DNA of 64,000 nt. Origin: Excoecaria cochinchinensis. Taxonomy: Eukaryota; Streptophyta; Magnoliopsida; Malpighiales; Euphorbiaceae. The position numbers were made by a program, and so were the translations under genes. This document shows, in pieces, positions 1 to 10,786 of the stretch (within the stretch, counting starts at the first letter, position 1; the number at the start of each line of letters is the position of its first letter). The notes below the pieces were generated by a model, which had not been told where the DNA came from, searched no databases, and saw nothing but the letters and a program-made list of their open reading frames with translations. The DNA lies in NCBI GenBank assembly GCA_947683425.1, contig CANTUQ010000031.1:4103001-4167000 (forward strand), read 5' to 3'.

Positions 1-1463
1 ATATCAAACTCATGGAATGGTAAACAGATCAAATCCACAGCAAACTCCATACTCTGTATCTTTAAAGGACATGCCCGACACACCTGATTTACCATAACAC
101 TTTGTCCCAACGGGCTAGACACACATATATCATATTCTAACCTTTCCTTGGTTCCTAAACTATCCCATATCTTATTAGAGCATACATAAGAATGGGTTGA
201 ACCCGGGTCAATCAAAACATAAACTTCAGAATCAAGCAAAGAAAACTTACCCGCAATTACTTCTGGAGCATTCTGTTCCTCTCGGGCCTTCATAGCATAA
301 GCCCTTCCAGACGTAGGGACGGGACGATCCACTGATTCCGAGGGTTCTCTCTCTCGAGGCCGTCCACCACGACCCCTACCTCTACCTCTATAACGACTGT
401 TCTGAGGTAAATTAGACCCAGCTCGACTAACTTCTTGTTGTCCTGAAGGACTCTCATATCGATTCGGACAATTCGCAAGAAAGTGGTCCGTGGACCCACA
501 TCTAAAACAACCTCCAGTTAACCATCTACACTCGCCCCAATGTAATTTATTACAATGGCCACATCGGGGAGCAACATCACTTCTACCAACGCCCGATCCC
601 CTAGAAGAACCCTGTCTTCTTCCTCTAGAGGCCGGACTAGAAGCAGACTCATCCATAGGACTTCCTTGTGACTCCCTTGGTCTCTTACCAGAAGAAGATC
701 CACCCCTAAAAGCCTTCTTTCTCTGAGCTTTCTCTCTCAAAATATTCTTTGAACGCTCCGCCCTCAAGGCTGCTTGAACCAACCGATAATATCTCACATT
801 CGGGGCCGACATCAGAGAAACTAACATCGCTTTCAAAGATTCATTTAAACCCAACTCAAAGTATTGACACCTGAACTCCTCCGTAAGGACCCTTGGCAGT
901 GCATACTTACTAAGCTTAGTGAACTCATTCTCATATTCAGCCACTGACATCGTCCGTTGCTTCAGACTAAGAAATTGCGCCCACTTAACATCCTTGTAAG
1001 CCTTAGTTACAAACCGATCTTGAAATTCATTCTCAAAGAATTCCCAAGTCTTAGGTTCAGGAATTTGGGGTTGACTAGTCACTAGTCGCCACCAATCATA
1101 AGCTGAGCCTTGCAACAAAGACTCGGCGCATTCCACTTCTTGGTCAGGTGGGCACTTAATCTCCCTTAACACTCTCTTTACTTTTTCAATCCACATTTCT
1201 GCTTTATCGGGTTCATCCAAACCCGTACCAAAGAAATCCTCAGCCCCGTGCTTTCTCAACTTCTCGATAGGTGCTACCGGTGCAGTCACTCTTTCAAACA
1301 TTCTAGCCATATCTTGAGACACCTTAAGCATTGCCTCTAACGGAACCATAGGCACTTCAGGTTGTCCCCTAGGAGGTTGAGCCGGACCCCCTACTGATGG
1401 ATCTCGCTCAGGAGGATTCACACTCCCAGCTGAACCCTCTGGCGTCCCATGCGAGGACTCCAT
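1..1463 (-). CDS. Element A gag-protease, 5' part of a chromovirus gag-pol ORF (runs off left edge)
   Basis: Reading the minus strand from the ATG at 1463 gives about 487 codons with no stop to the window edge. The N-terminal half is a Ty3/gypsy gag (capsid-type segment with a GSAYDWW-type motif) that would form the particle. A CX2CX4HX4C zinc knuckle (C319 to C332) for RNA binding follows, after a basic Ser/Arg-rich stretch. An RGRGRGRGG-type linker leads to the retropepsin-like protease with DPGSTHSY and its catalytic Asp near residue 419. RT, RNase H and integrase should lie to the left, outside the window. The ATG is about 90 bases inside the PBS, as in E, H and J. Unlike E, H and J, no frameshift or nonsense codon is visible, so A may be the youngest chromovirus coding region here. 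Lineage (Tekay/Del-like) is inferred from similarity to H and E. Confidence 0.88.
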   Translation of the reverse strand, partial: MESSHGTPEGSAGSVNPPERDPSVGGPAQPPRGQPEVPMVPLEAMLKVSQDMARMFERVTAPVAPIEKLRKHGAEDFFGTGLDEPDKAEMWIEKVKRVLREIKCPPDQEVECAESLLQGSAYDWWRLVTSQPQIPEPKTWEFFENEFQDRFVTKAYKDVKWAQFLSLKQRTMSVAEYENEFTKLSKYALPRVLTEEFRCQYFELGLNESLKAMLVSLMSAPNVRYYRLVQAALRAERSKNILREKAQRKKAFRGGSSSGKRPRESQGSPMDESASSPASRGRRQGSSRGSGVGRSDVAPRCGHCNKLHWGECRWLTGGCFRCGSTDHFLANCPNRYESPSGQQEVSRAGSNLPQNSRYRGRGRGRGGRPREREPSESVDRPVPTSGRAYAMKAREEQNAPEVIAGKFSLLDSEVYVLIDPGSTHSYVCSNKIWDSLGTKERLEYDICVSSPLGQSVMVNQVCRACPLKIQSMEFAVDLICLPFHEFD

Positions 1464-1555
1464 CAACTACAAAACATAGACGCAATGCACATCAGGCCAA
1501 CACAACTCTAACAGACTCACTAACATACCTAAACCCAGAAACATCCAAACCAATA

Positions 1556-1567
1556 GCTCTGATACCA
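1556..1567 (-). promoter_or_regulatory. Primer-binding site of element A (initiator-Met tRNA)
   Basis: Minus strand reads TGGTATCAGAGC, complementary to the 3' end of plant initiator-Met tRNA including CCA. It lies 5 bases inside the LTR edge at 1573, the position where minus-strand DNA synthesis is primed. Confidence 0.85.
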
Positions 1568-1989
1568 CCAAATGTCACACCCCTACCTATACCATGGAGA
1601 CTTCTACCCCTGTGGAGGTAGAAGTGTCCCGATAGATAGGAGTGTCACAACACACATACATACCTATATACGAAAGTTTCACAGCAGACAGCAGATAACA
1701 TGAATCTCATAAAAGAGAACACAGCGGTACTGAATAGGGTAAATTTATTTCACTTCTATTATATATATATTCATAAACAAAGGCTGTACATATTACAAAA
1801 GATTTCATATACAAAGGCCCATAGAATATCATCTCTGAGGGCACACAAAACTATTACATCGATTACAAAAAAAAAAGAAAAAGCCTGTACTAAGACTTCG
1901 ATCCCTAGTTGTGATGGCCTTCCTGATGCAGCACGCCCCAACCGCGCGCAACCACAAACCTCCACACCTGCACGGATAAAACACCCGTG

Positions 1990-2007
1990 CTAAGCGAAAT
2001 CGCTTAG
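1990..2007 (-). other. Conserved LTR stem-loop (element A)
   Basis: CTAAGCG and CGCTTAG flank a 4-base loop, a perfect 7-bp stem. It is followed on the sense strand by a CACGGGTG...CCGTG-type second inverted repeat and then GTGTGGAGG. The same module recurs in the LTRs of E, F, H and J. Confidence 0.75.
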
Positions 2008-2650
2008 TGGGGAACACAGAATGCAATACCACCACTCACAGTGGGGTTAACATGTAAAGCATATGCTAATGGCATAATCACAGTTTAATATCACAAGAAA
2101 TAAATCCAATTATTCATTATCATGTACACAATTCATATTTGTATACTATAAGAAATTTATTTCAACCATATCAATCATACAAGTTCACACTGGTAACCAC
2201 GACATCACCTGCACCCTCAAAACTGTGGATAACGAGTACACATAGATACCCGAAGGTATCAGTATCATTTTATAACACATAGACGCCCATAGGTCTCGAA
2301 GTGTTCTTTTTATTATTTTGTTCCAAAAATATTTTCACATAGAATCTTAGTTAAGATTCAACAGAAAGATCACTGAGATCCATTCGGGGACCTGATCAGG
2401 GTCCAAATCGTACACATGGCTGCAGCTACACATAACTCTATTAGGCATGCCTAACTATCCACTTATTTGGTTTGCAGGCTAACTTCACACAATTTAAATC
2501 TACAATTCATTCTGAAATCATCTATTATTTAGAAACACTCTGTATTTTATCTGAACGAAGCGTTAATTCAATGTTACCGGTTATACAAAAATCATTACTT
2601 CCATACTCAAACTTTACATTTAACAAATAAGCATTCATTACAAAAATAGA

Positions 2651-3054
2651 GTAGGTCACGGTGGTAACCAATTTCATTGCCACCGTGACATACCAAAGCC
2701 TCAAAACAGAATGCAAATCAAAGGTAGGTCACGGTGGTAACCAAACTCATTGCCACCGTGACATACTACCACCCAAAACAGAATGTAAACCTGAGGTAGG
2801 TCACGGTGGTAACCAATTTCATTGCCACCATGACATGCCACAACCTCAAAACAGAATGTAACTTTGGGGTAGGTCACGGTGGTAACCAAATCCTTTGCCA
2901 CCGTGACATACCAAAACCCAAAACAGAATGTAACTCAAATGTAGGTCACGGTGGTAATCAATTCCATTGCCACCGTGACATACCAAACTCCTGGGCAGAA
3001 TGCAACCCGAACAGACCTCACGGTGGTAACCAAATTGGTTGCCACCGTGACCCA
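2651..3054 (-). repeat. Six-copy 72-73 bp tandem hairpin array in LTR A
   Basis: Units start near 2651, 2724, 2796, 2869, 2941 and 3013. Each carries the arms GTCACGGTGG and CCACCGTGAC about 15 bases apart, then a variable spacer with the constant piece AACAGAATG. Spacing is regular and arms are better kept than spacers. Similar arrays lie in the LTRs of E and L. No function is known to me; transcripts could fold into a row of hairpins. Confidence 0.85.
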
Positions 3055-4079
3055 TGCCATGTTGCGATAATCCCCAGCAAAACGACCCCAAACTTGCAAC
3101 CCAAACACAACCCTTCACTTTATTTGTTCTTCTTCACTTACATCCTAACATACACATCAATTAACCTTCTCAAATCAAACAATTACAAGTTTCAACTTAA
3201 AATTCTCAAAACAATATCTTATTCCCAAAGAATTTCATACAACAAACCCAAACTCTATAATTCATATCTGTAACAATTCACTTCAAATTAACCATATTCA
3301 CATCCTACACATACAAATCCACTCACATAGTTTATCAATTTCACAATAATAATAGTCATCAATATCCATTCAAAACACAAATCATACAAACGTTCCCAAA
3401 CCTGGTTTCCTGTGCTCCTAGTCGTGAGCTCCGTTTCCACTCGCTTTTTCTTTTCCTTTAGATGTTCTAGGAAGCTCTTCTGAACCATAAACCAAACACA
3501 ACTAAGTTTAATTCTAACATATAACAAATAACTGAAAATTAACCTAAAGAGAAGGAAAAGAAGAATCTATGCTATCACTAACCCAATACTCACCTTTTTA
3601 AACTTAGAAGAAGCAAACCCAGCAATTTAATTACCCAAGGAAGAAGAGAAGAGCAGATATGTGCAAGGAAGGAGAAGGAAAGAAGAAGAAAAGGAACAAG
3701 AAAGTGAAATTGGCGTGGGAGAGGGGAAGGCAACGGGAAGAGGAAGAAAACCCAATTGATTACAGCTGTTCTCTCTCTCTCTCTTAACTTATTAATACAT
3801 CCTTATCTACCTGCCATGTGTTATTCTCCCATAGGAAGAAATTCCACATGCATACCCTACTCCCATACTCTAGCACACACACTAATTTATCCCTTGCTTA
3901 CACCTTACTTGCATACACCCAAACTTACTCTAGTCTATCTCTTCTTCTCCTCTTAATATACATACAAACACTTAATTTAAACAAATAAACCCAAATTAAC
4001 ACATATATGCAACACATAAAAATACACACATACTGACACGGGCAGGCTCAAACTACTGGGGTGGTTTTGGGGTGTTACA

Positions 4080-4860
4080 GCACGTCCCCCAGAGCACAGA
4101 GCAGAGCCAGCACCTTCCATTCCATCTCCACCACCTCAGCCGGCCTAGCCTAATCTTATTACGGCCATGATATCTATCCTCACTGCCATGGAGCATCGGT
4201 AGGAGGAGAGAGACCGAGCCCTCCTTTAGCATCTTGATCGGTATGAGTTGAGGGACCGAGTCATGTTGGACTGCTTGGGCTAGCAAGAGAGAGTTATAGA
4301 GGAACAGGGGAGGCTAATTGAGGAGCTATGGCGGAGTTTGAGTGCCTTCCATGATGCAGCGGCTCAGAGAGTAGATATGGCTGTCCAGCTGGTGGATGAG
4401 TCTGTCAGTGCCCTCAGGTTTCGGATAGAGGTTTTAGAAGGTGCTATACCGCCTATATCTAAATCCATCAGAGAGTTTCGGGAACAGACGGAGACCAGGT
4501 TCGAAAGCATCAGGGACACGGCTAGGGATCAGACCATGAGACTATTGAGGGCCTTCCTAGAGCTGGGGGGCGTAGTTAGAGATACCTTGGAGTTCATCGG
4601 GGGTTTGTGCTCAGCCTTTCCTGGATGGATATGCTCAAGTTCAGTTCGAGCAGGCCACCCCAGTAGCGGGACAGCCAGTATCCACACCGGTCGTCATCCC
4701 TCCACTTTTCGATCTAGGGGCCAGGCCCTTAGCACCTCCCAATCAGCCTTCTACCTCTAGAGCCAGGCCGTCCGCATCTTCATCTCGTAGTCAGTGGTAC
4801 ATGTATCAGATAACGAAGAGGACCCGGAGGAGCCCTCGGATTATTTCCCCCTGTAGTATA
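4080..4860 (+). pseudogene. Decayed ORF with coiled-coil and proline-rich acidic tail, probably part of element B
   Basis: Codons from about 4200 to 4600 read as a charged, helix-forming segment (repeated Arg/Glu/Leu, likely coiled coil), interrupted by TAG where Gln (CAG) would fit, near 4229 and 4279. After a frame change near 4620 a proline-rich stretch follows, ending in an acidic tail (SDNEEDPEEPSDYF) with a stop near 4858. The longest uninterrupted frame is 4338-4760. I do not recognise the protein. Its place upstream of tandem arrays, PPT and a Tat-like 3' LTR suggests a gag-like or accessory ORF of element B or a relative. It could also be a separate decayed element that A landed in. 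Confidence 0.4.
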
Positions 4861-5220
4861 TTCAGGGAGTTTATTTTTGCTGTAATTATATATATGTACA
4901 AAGTTTATGGTTTATTAGTGAAAATTTCATTTTGTTGAATTTATATTTCATCTTGTATATTTACATTATCACTAACATCTTACATACACTTTCCAAATGT
5001 TTGATAACACGATAATTAAGAAAGACGAAAATAAATGACAACGTAAAAAAAATGTTTATGGATTTACATTTGCGAAACGAATTAATTCACAATGAATTAA
5101 TAAAGTCTTTTATAACCACAGGAGCATGATGCCACGCAGACCTAAGGATGGTCAGCAGCTAAGCATTAGGTTAACCAGATGGTGGTTAACAAATCAGATG
5201 CAACATTAATCAAAAATCAC
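4861..5220. other. AT-rich spacer, no gene seen
   Basis: No reading frame or recognisable motif beyond AT-rich sequence and the lead-in to the tandem arrays of element B. Confidence 0.5.
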
Positions 5221-5412
5221 ACCTTGCAGATCGGATGGGGGTCAACAGTTCAAAAATCATACCTTGCAGATCGAATAGGGGTCAGCAAATCTGAAATTAT
5301 ATCTTATAAATCAGATGGGGGTTAGCAAGATCAAGCCGCACGGGCCCGGACGTAACTAGTAAGATAGAATATTAAATCTCACGCCTTGCAGATCGGATGG
5401 GGGGTTAACAAG
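5221..5412 (+). repeat. Short degenerate tandem array (about 41 bp) in the 3' UTR of element B
   Basis: Copies of CTTGCAGATCGGATGGGGGT with a GTCAACA-type tail start near 5223, 5263, 5304 and, after a gap, 5380. It merges into the longer 98-bp array. Confidence 0.65.
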
Positions 5413-5930
5413 GATACCGTGCAAGCCGAGATGAGGCTAGCGGGACACATGAGATAGAATAAATCGCAATCGGGACTGTAGTTAGAGAACACTGCATCTC
5501 ACATCACTCAGACACCGTGCAAGCCGAGACTTTGACAGCGAGACACATGTGATAGAATAAATCGCGATTGGGATTGTAGTTAGAGAACACTGCATCTCAC
5601 ACCACTCAGACACCGTGCAAGCCGAGATGAGGCCAGCGGGACACATGCGATAAAATAAATCGCAATGGGCTTGTAGTTAGAGAATGTTGCATCTCTCAAA
5701 CATCGTGCAAGCCGAGATGAGGCCAGCGGGACACATGTGATAGAACAAATTGCGATTGGGATGTAGTTAAAGAACACTACCTCTCACAACATTCAGGCAC
5801 CGTGCAAGCTGAGACGAGGCTAGCGGTGCACATGCGACAAAACAAATTGCAATCTGGTTGCGGTTGGATAACACTGCCTCTCAGGATAGTCAGACATCGT
5901 TCAGGCTGAGACGAGGCCCGCAGGATGAAG
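5413..5930 (+). repeat. Tandem array of about 98 bp (5 to 6 copies) in the 3' UTR of element B
   Basis: The marker CCGTGCAAGCCGAGATGAGG recurs near 5413, 5513, 5611, 5701, 5797 and 5895, each followed by an AGCGGGACACATG / AAATCGCAAT / GTAGTTAGAGAACACTGC block. Tandem arrays between the last ORF and the PPT are an established feature of Tat/Ogre elements and a known source of plant satellites, which supports the lineage call for B. Confidence 0.8.
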
Positions 5931-6100
5931 AGGGTCGAAGGAATAGCCAAAGGGTCATGGTAAAATACACTACTACTCTGCAGCGAGGAGTTGCCATCTT
6001 AGATGCAACAACAGAAAGGTAAGGACTACCTCCGATATGCATTTCTTCCCTTCTTCTCTGAATTTTGGCTTATCTAGACACTAGTGTACTAGTTTCCCCA

Positions 6101-6114
6101 AAATTGGGGGCAAC
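6101..6114 (+). promoter_or_regulatory. Polypurine tract of element B
   Basis: AAATTGGGGGCAAC abuts the LTR start TGTAGACACC at 6115. The same PPT plus LTR start occurs on the minus strand in element D at 39120 and 41281, which fixes the boundary. Confidence 0.75.
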
Positions 6115-6910
6115 TGTAGACACCAGGTCTTGAGGCAGTCCAGATCAGAGTTACCCGATGAAGATATCAATGTCTATTTCTAGGCAAATGGATGAAAGTT
6201 GTGAGTTTTCATTCTCCGATTTTACAAGGATTGAGGATTATTTATGGTGATAGGGGATTTTTGGACGTCGGGAGGAGTTCCTATTTTGAAAATCTTGACT
6301 TTGCTCCACCGACAGGTATTCCGTCAGTCAAAGCGATGCCCATTGCTCGTTCCCAAGGATGGCCAACCTCTCGTATGAGCGGCACCTATCGCTCGCTCGG
6401 AACGGGCCATTGCTCATGGGAGAGACATCCGTCTCTCGGGTGAGAGGCCTGTCCTTTGTGATGAGCGTCGATCGTCGCTCGCTTACGAGGGCTGTCTCTC
6501 GCGTTGACCGATGCCCGTCGCTCGTGCAAGAGACTCCTGCCTCTCGCGAGCGACGGCTGTCTCTCGGTCTCCGTCTCTCGTGGGTGGCCCGTCGCCCAAA
6601 GGACCAAGGATGCTCCCATCACCGACGCCCATCAGTCCTCCAGGTCGTTGATCTGCCGTTGGTTTGGGCGGGATTTCCCAGGTTTTCCATATCTTTTTAA
6701 ATATATTTCCAGATGTGCCAAATATTTCCTACATCTTTTCAAATATATTTTCTAGATTTCCTATATCTTCCAAATCTTTTCAATTATTTTCAAATTTTTT
6801 ATTTAATTTTGAGAATATTATTCAAATCATTCGGATTTGATTTTGATTTCAGAAATCTTTTTCGAATTTAAATTCTAAATTTGAATTTATTTGAATTATT
6901 TTCCTAAACC

Positions 6911-6918
6911 TATAAATA
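6911..6918 (+). promoter_or_regulatory. TATA box of LTR B
   Basis: TATAAATA in the context CCTATAAATAGGGGG, about 800 bases into the LTR after AT-rich DNA. LTR X has the same CCTATAAATA at the matching place. Likely the start of element transcription. Confidence 0.6.
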
Positions 6919-8263
6919 GGGGGTTGAGGCTCATTATCCAGGGTTAGCGATTTTTACAAGATAAAAAGGGTTAAGAATTTTCATGAAATAGAGAAATTTC
7001 CTACAAAAAGTTCTTCGCTTTTATTTTCGTCGGATTTTCATCAAATATTCTTTAAATCAAGGCAAATTTAAGAGAACGAAATTATTTCGTTTCTATCTGA
7101 TCTAGACTTTTTTAGCATTCATAATTGCCACCAAAACATTAAAAAGGAAAAATATAATTTTCTTTTCTTGATTTGTTTTTGAAAAACACAATTTTTGCAG
7201 TAAAAAATCTCCTAAAATTACACATTATGGATCAATCCTTGTAGAACTCGAGGAACAGAAATCACACGAAATTCACCTTCAGAGGTAATATTCTGAGGGT
7301 AAACATTCTGGATCAATCTCTGTTATGTTTAATCATCGCACATTGATTTTACACATAAAATTTCATTTTATTTAAAATAAAACGTTTTTGATTGATTTTC
7401 TAGGCTTTTTCTGGGTCTGGGATGACCGACGGGCAGAGGACCCACTGACGACCGTCGCTCATCTGAACGACGGGCCATCAAGGGCTTCTACCTCCACCCG
7501 TTGGTCGGCCTAGGGACGCCCGTCGCTCACGTGTTATGGGCTGTCCCTGGGCCTTTCCACCTCCATTTCCTTCACTTTCTTTTCATTCATTCCTTCCTTT
7601 TCTTTTCTTTATTTTCATGACAATTATTTATAGAATCTTTTCTTCCTTATTTATTTTTTACGTATATTTTATTTTAACTGTCGCACTAACATGATTTTTG
7701 TTTTTCGAGTTTTATTGCTTCTTTATTGGAGTTGGTTTATTAAAAGTGGAAGACACCGCAACGATCTGAGAACCTTCATTCGGGTTTATTCCTTTACCTT
7801 CCTCCTTATTTTAATTTTCATTTATTGTAAATATTATTTTATTCCGATAACATGAAAATGACTAAGTATTTATATTAATTAAATGGGATTTTCCTAAATA
7901 AAATAAGGACCAATTTCGTATTTCTTTCATCAAATAAAATTGACACTTTAAATTTGTTTTTGTAAGTATGCATGCAAGGACCAATGTCCTCACTCCTTAA
8001 TGAATATTCCATTTTATATATGATCCACATGCCATTCACAATGGGGGTTGTATTCTGCCCCTAGTTTTGTTGTAATTAATTAGATTTTCATTTATTTTAG
8101 TCTAATCTTGCATCCATTTACCGCTTTTAATATATGATCGACTTGCGCTTTAATTATTTGCATTGAAATGAATTAGAAAACAGAATGAAGTTTTATTTTT
8201 AAAACTCAATCATAACTTTAATCAAGGTATGAATAAATGGGAAGCCCGAACCATCTCTTGTGT

Positions 8264-8650
8264 TAGGCTCAACGAGGTTAAAGGATTATCTAAATGTTTT
8301 ATTGAGATGGGGTCTCCAAAATATCTCTTGTTGCCCAAAATAGGCCCAATCTACATAGTCCTAGGCTCCATAAGCTTAGAGGACCATTTCAATGTCTTGT
8401 TGGGGTGGGGTCTCCAAAATATCTCTGGCTTGCCCAAAATGGACGTATATGCGTCGTCTTAGGCTCCATGAGGTTAGAGTACCATCCCAATGTCCTACTG
8501 GGATGGGGACTCCAAAATATCTCTAGCTTGCTAAAAATAAACATAGTTGTGTTGTCTTAGGCTCAGTGAGGCTAGACGATCTTTCCCAATGTTTTATTGG
8601 GTGGCGACTCTAAGAAACCTCCTTGTTGCCCAAAATAGATGCCCTTGTAA
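8264..8650 (+). repeat. Four-copy 98-bp tandem array at the 3' side of LTR B
   Basis: TAGGCTC-led units start near 8264, 8362, 8460 and 8558. Each has TCCCAATGTC...TTGGG (a stem-loop), TGGGGTCTCCAAAATATCTC and TTGCCCAAAATA. In the LTRs of D the same segment is present once (36580-36670 and 47230-47320, minus strand), so it was amplified in the B branch. Confidence 0.75.
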
Positions 8651-9725
8651 TCTCTTACTGTAACAACCCAAAAAGGGCCTAGTCGAATTCTGCGTGTTAA
8701 GTTGGAAAATTTAGAGCATTTCAGTAATTTGAGCATGAGAAAATTTTGATAGTAAGGACTTAATTTTAAAGAAATTAATTAAATATGTTAAGTGGAGGAA
8801 ATTATTTAGTGAGGTAAGAGTATGGTACCAAGGATTAATGTGTTTATTTGGAATGTATCTAGTGGATGTGGTGTATGGTGCTTTGTAAAGGGTTAGTGGA
8901 GAGTTGGACATTTGGGAGCTTTGGAGAGTGACACATGGCTTTGGTAGGTGGGCATTAAATGAAAAAGGATGAGAAAGGGAAGAGAATGTAGGAAAAAGAG
9001 AAGAAGCTTCCCATGGAAGCTATTTTCCCCCCCTTTCCTCATTTTCCTAATCCCTCTACTCTCCCTTTTCTTCATTTTTCTGCTCTCCATCCACCCTTGT
9101 GTGCTTCTTTGAGTTTTGAAATTTGAGTTCCTGAGTTGAGAGCTGATTGTCAAAGGTAAGTGCTTTGATTTGAGTTGGGTTTCTTCATCTCCTTCTTGTT
9201 CTTTAATTTCTGGTGTTGATGAGTGATTGTATGGCTTGACTTAAAGTGTGTTTTGGCTGGGCTTTTGTGCAAGAATCAGAAGAGAGAAGAAAGAGCAAGG
9301 GAAAGGAGAAAGTGGTGTCTTGAAGAGTTGTGGATTGAAGCGTCATTTTTGAGGTTTGGGAGTGTTTTTGCCCTCTTTTCTCTTTGGATCATTTATGTGT
9401 TAAGCTTAAATTTCTAATGATCTTGAGTGTTAAATTATGTGTAAATGCATGTATTTGACTGAGTAAATTGTTGATTTGGTATGATTCAAGTTGTAGTGAT
9501 TTGCATGTAAAGTGTAGTGAAGTAGTGTAGTTTATGAGTTTGCTGGTTTTTGTGTTTTAAATTATGATTTATTGTTTAAATTAAGTGTATATTGATTATA
9601 ACATGTCTCGGTATGCGTCAGAATGAAAAGGTAAGTGTTAGCGCATTTTTGTGAGGATTTGTGTTGGTTATATTGTGAAATAGTGCAGAGAAGTCTGGTT
9701 TCTGGGAAATTCTGGGCTCTCTCAT

Positions 9726-10108
9726 GAGCGCCACGTCTGTCGCGAGTGCGACAGAGTGCGGAGTGGCACTCTTGTTGTTGTGGGGCCCTCTATTGCGAGC
9801 GCGACAGAGAGTTCGGTAGGCCGAGCGGCATTTCCCGAGCCCAATGCGAGCGCGCCTGAGAGCACGAACGTGATGGAGTGGAGCCCAGTCTCTATCGCGA
9901 GCGCGACAGAGCTCGGTTTTCTAAGCGACTGGTCTCTATCGCAAGCACGATATATGTTACGAGCGGGACAGACTTCGGACTAGTGTGCGTCTGCCGAGCG
10001 TGCTTCGTCGCGAGCGCGCCTTCACGCGCGAGCGTGCGATGGGGTACCCTACTCTCTATCGCGAGCATGACGCACATCGCAATCGCGATAGAAGCCCTTC
10101 CTGCCTGC
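9726..10108 (+). repeat. Cluster of GC-rich TGTCGCG/CGCGACA palindromes in solo LTR F
   Basis: Imperfect inverted repeats such as CTGTCGCGAGTGCGACAGAG and CTCTATCGCGAGCGCGACAG recur about six times in 380 bases. The block is much richer in CpG than the rest of the LTR. Many copies show C-to-T or G-to-A changes, as expected of methylated CpG. Confidence 0.75.
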
Positions 10109-10463
10109 TCTATTTTTTTTGAAGTGATTCTTTTGCCCCACTTTGCACGGTTTCTCACTATTGCATGGTGTGTGGTTTTACATATGCTTTGATGATATGT
10201 TATGCTAGTGTTATAATAGTGAATATTAATTGATAGTGTTTTGATTTGTGTTTTTGGATTAAATTTAGAGTACTGTAAATGTGAGTGAATAGTTAAGCCT
10301 GAAGTGTCAAGGTAGTGGATAATTAAGCATGCTTAAGAAGGGTTAGTGAGTGCAGCTACCAGTGTTGGCCCCGTATGGGCCTTTCGGCCGACCTCCGAGA
10401 TGGTCATTCTCCGTGTAGTGATAAAAATGTTTTGAGACTCCGGACTCCCACGCTACCCTCGGG

Positions 10464-10470
10464 TATAAAA
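10464..10470 (+). promoter_or_regulatory. TATA-like box of LTR F
   Basis: TATAAAA in CTACCCTCGGGTATAAAA. The same CTACCTTCGGGTATAAAA context is present in LTR J2 on the minus strand (about 26590-26612), so it is conserved in the family. Confidence 0.5.
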
Positions 10471-10768
10471 ACTGTTTTGAGGCTTTGGTCTCCCATGTAG
10501 TGTTCCCGTATCCTCCACTAGTGAAATTCAGGCTATTGTTTGATGTGTTTGGTATTTGTTTAGTGTAGTGTCATGAGTATTGTGTGATTCTAGTTAGTGT
10601 AGTTGCTTAGTGTTTTCTCTTATCAATTCTGATTTCATATAGTGATTCTTGACTTATATATCTCTGTGCTCTGATACTTAGTGAATTTTGTGTGTTAATG
10701 CATGTTTACATTTAAGTATTAATGCATGATATTATTGTTTAGTGTTCTGTTATATTTATTCCTCCCCA

Positions 10769-10786
10769 CTAAGCGTTATCGCTTAG
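10769..10786 (+). other. Conserved LTR stem-loop (solo LTR F)
   Basis: CTAAGCGTTATCGCTTAG, a perfect 7-bp stem, preceded by CCCCA and followed by CACGGG...CCCGTG, a second stem, then TAGGT. It lies about 300 bases after the TATA-like box, so it would be in the transcribed leader. Confidence 0.75.

Larger units (their letters stand above)
1573..4079 (-). repeat. 5' LTR of element A (about 2.5 kb)
   Basis: On the minus strand the LTR begins TGTAACACCCC at 4079 and ends GGGGTGTGACA at 1573, giving the TG...CA ends and near-inverted tips of an LTR. The PBS and gag start follow at once, so this is the 5' LTR; its partner is outside the window. It holds a six-copy hairpin array (2651-3054), a GGCATGCC motif near 2440 that recurs in other LTRs here, and the conserved stem-loop at 1990-2007. 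The flank at 4080 (GCACG) would be one target-site copy; the other is not visible. Between 3060 and 4079 I see only AT-rich LTR sequence with purine/pyrimidine-rich stretches (3590-3780). Confidence 0.85.
6115..8658 (+). repeat. 3' LTR of Tat-like element B, first part (interrupted by solo LTR F)
   Basis: Starts TGTAGACACCAGGTC directly after a PPT, so it is a 3' LTR. The start closely matches LTR X (minus, from 50248) and the LTRs of D. It holds a GC-rich block of GACGGGC / GCTCG repeats (about 6340-6650), a TATA-like box (6911), a second GACGGGC patch near 7430-7530, and a four-copy 98-bp array at its end. A GTGGCGACT motif at 8600-8610 matches the U5 side of D. The last piece resumes after F at 11129. 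I find no protein-coding frame in it. Confidence 0.8.

Noticed and set aside
2651..3054. CRISPR-like look of regular palindromic repeats
   Set aside because: The DNA is plant LTR; spacers are related to each other rather than unique, no cas genes exist, and the array is repeated in other LTRs.
5413..8650. Equal 98-bp period of the 3' UTR array and the LTR array in B
   Set aside because: The unit sequences are unrelated; equal period is probably coincidence.
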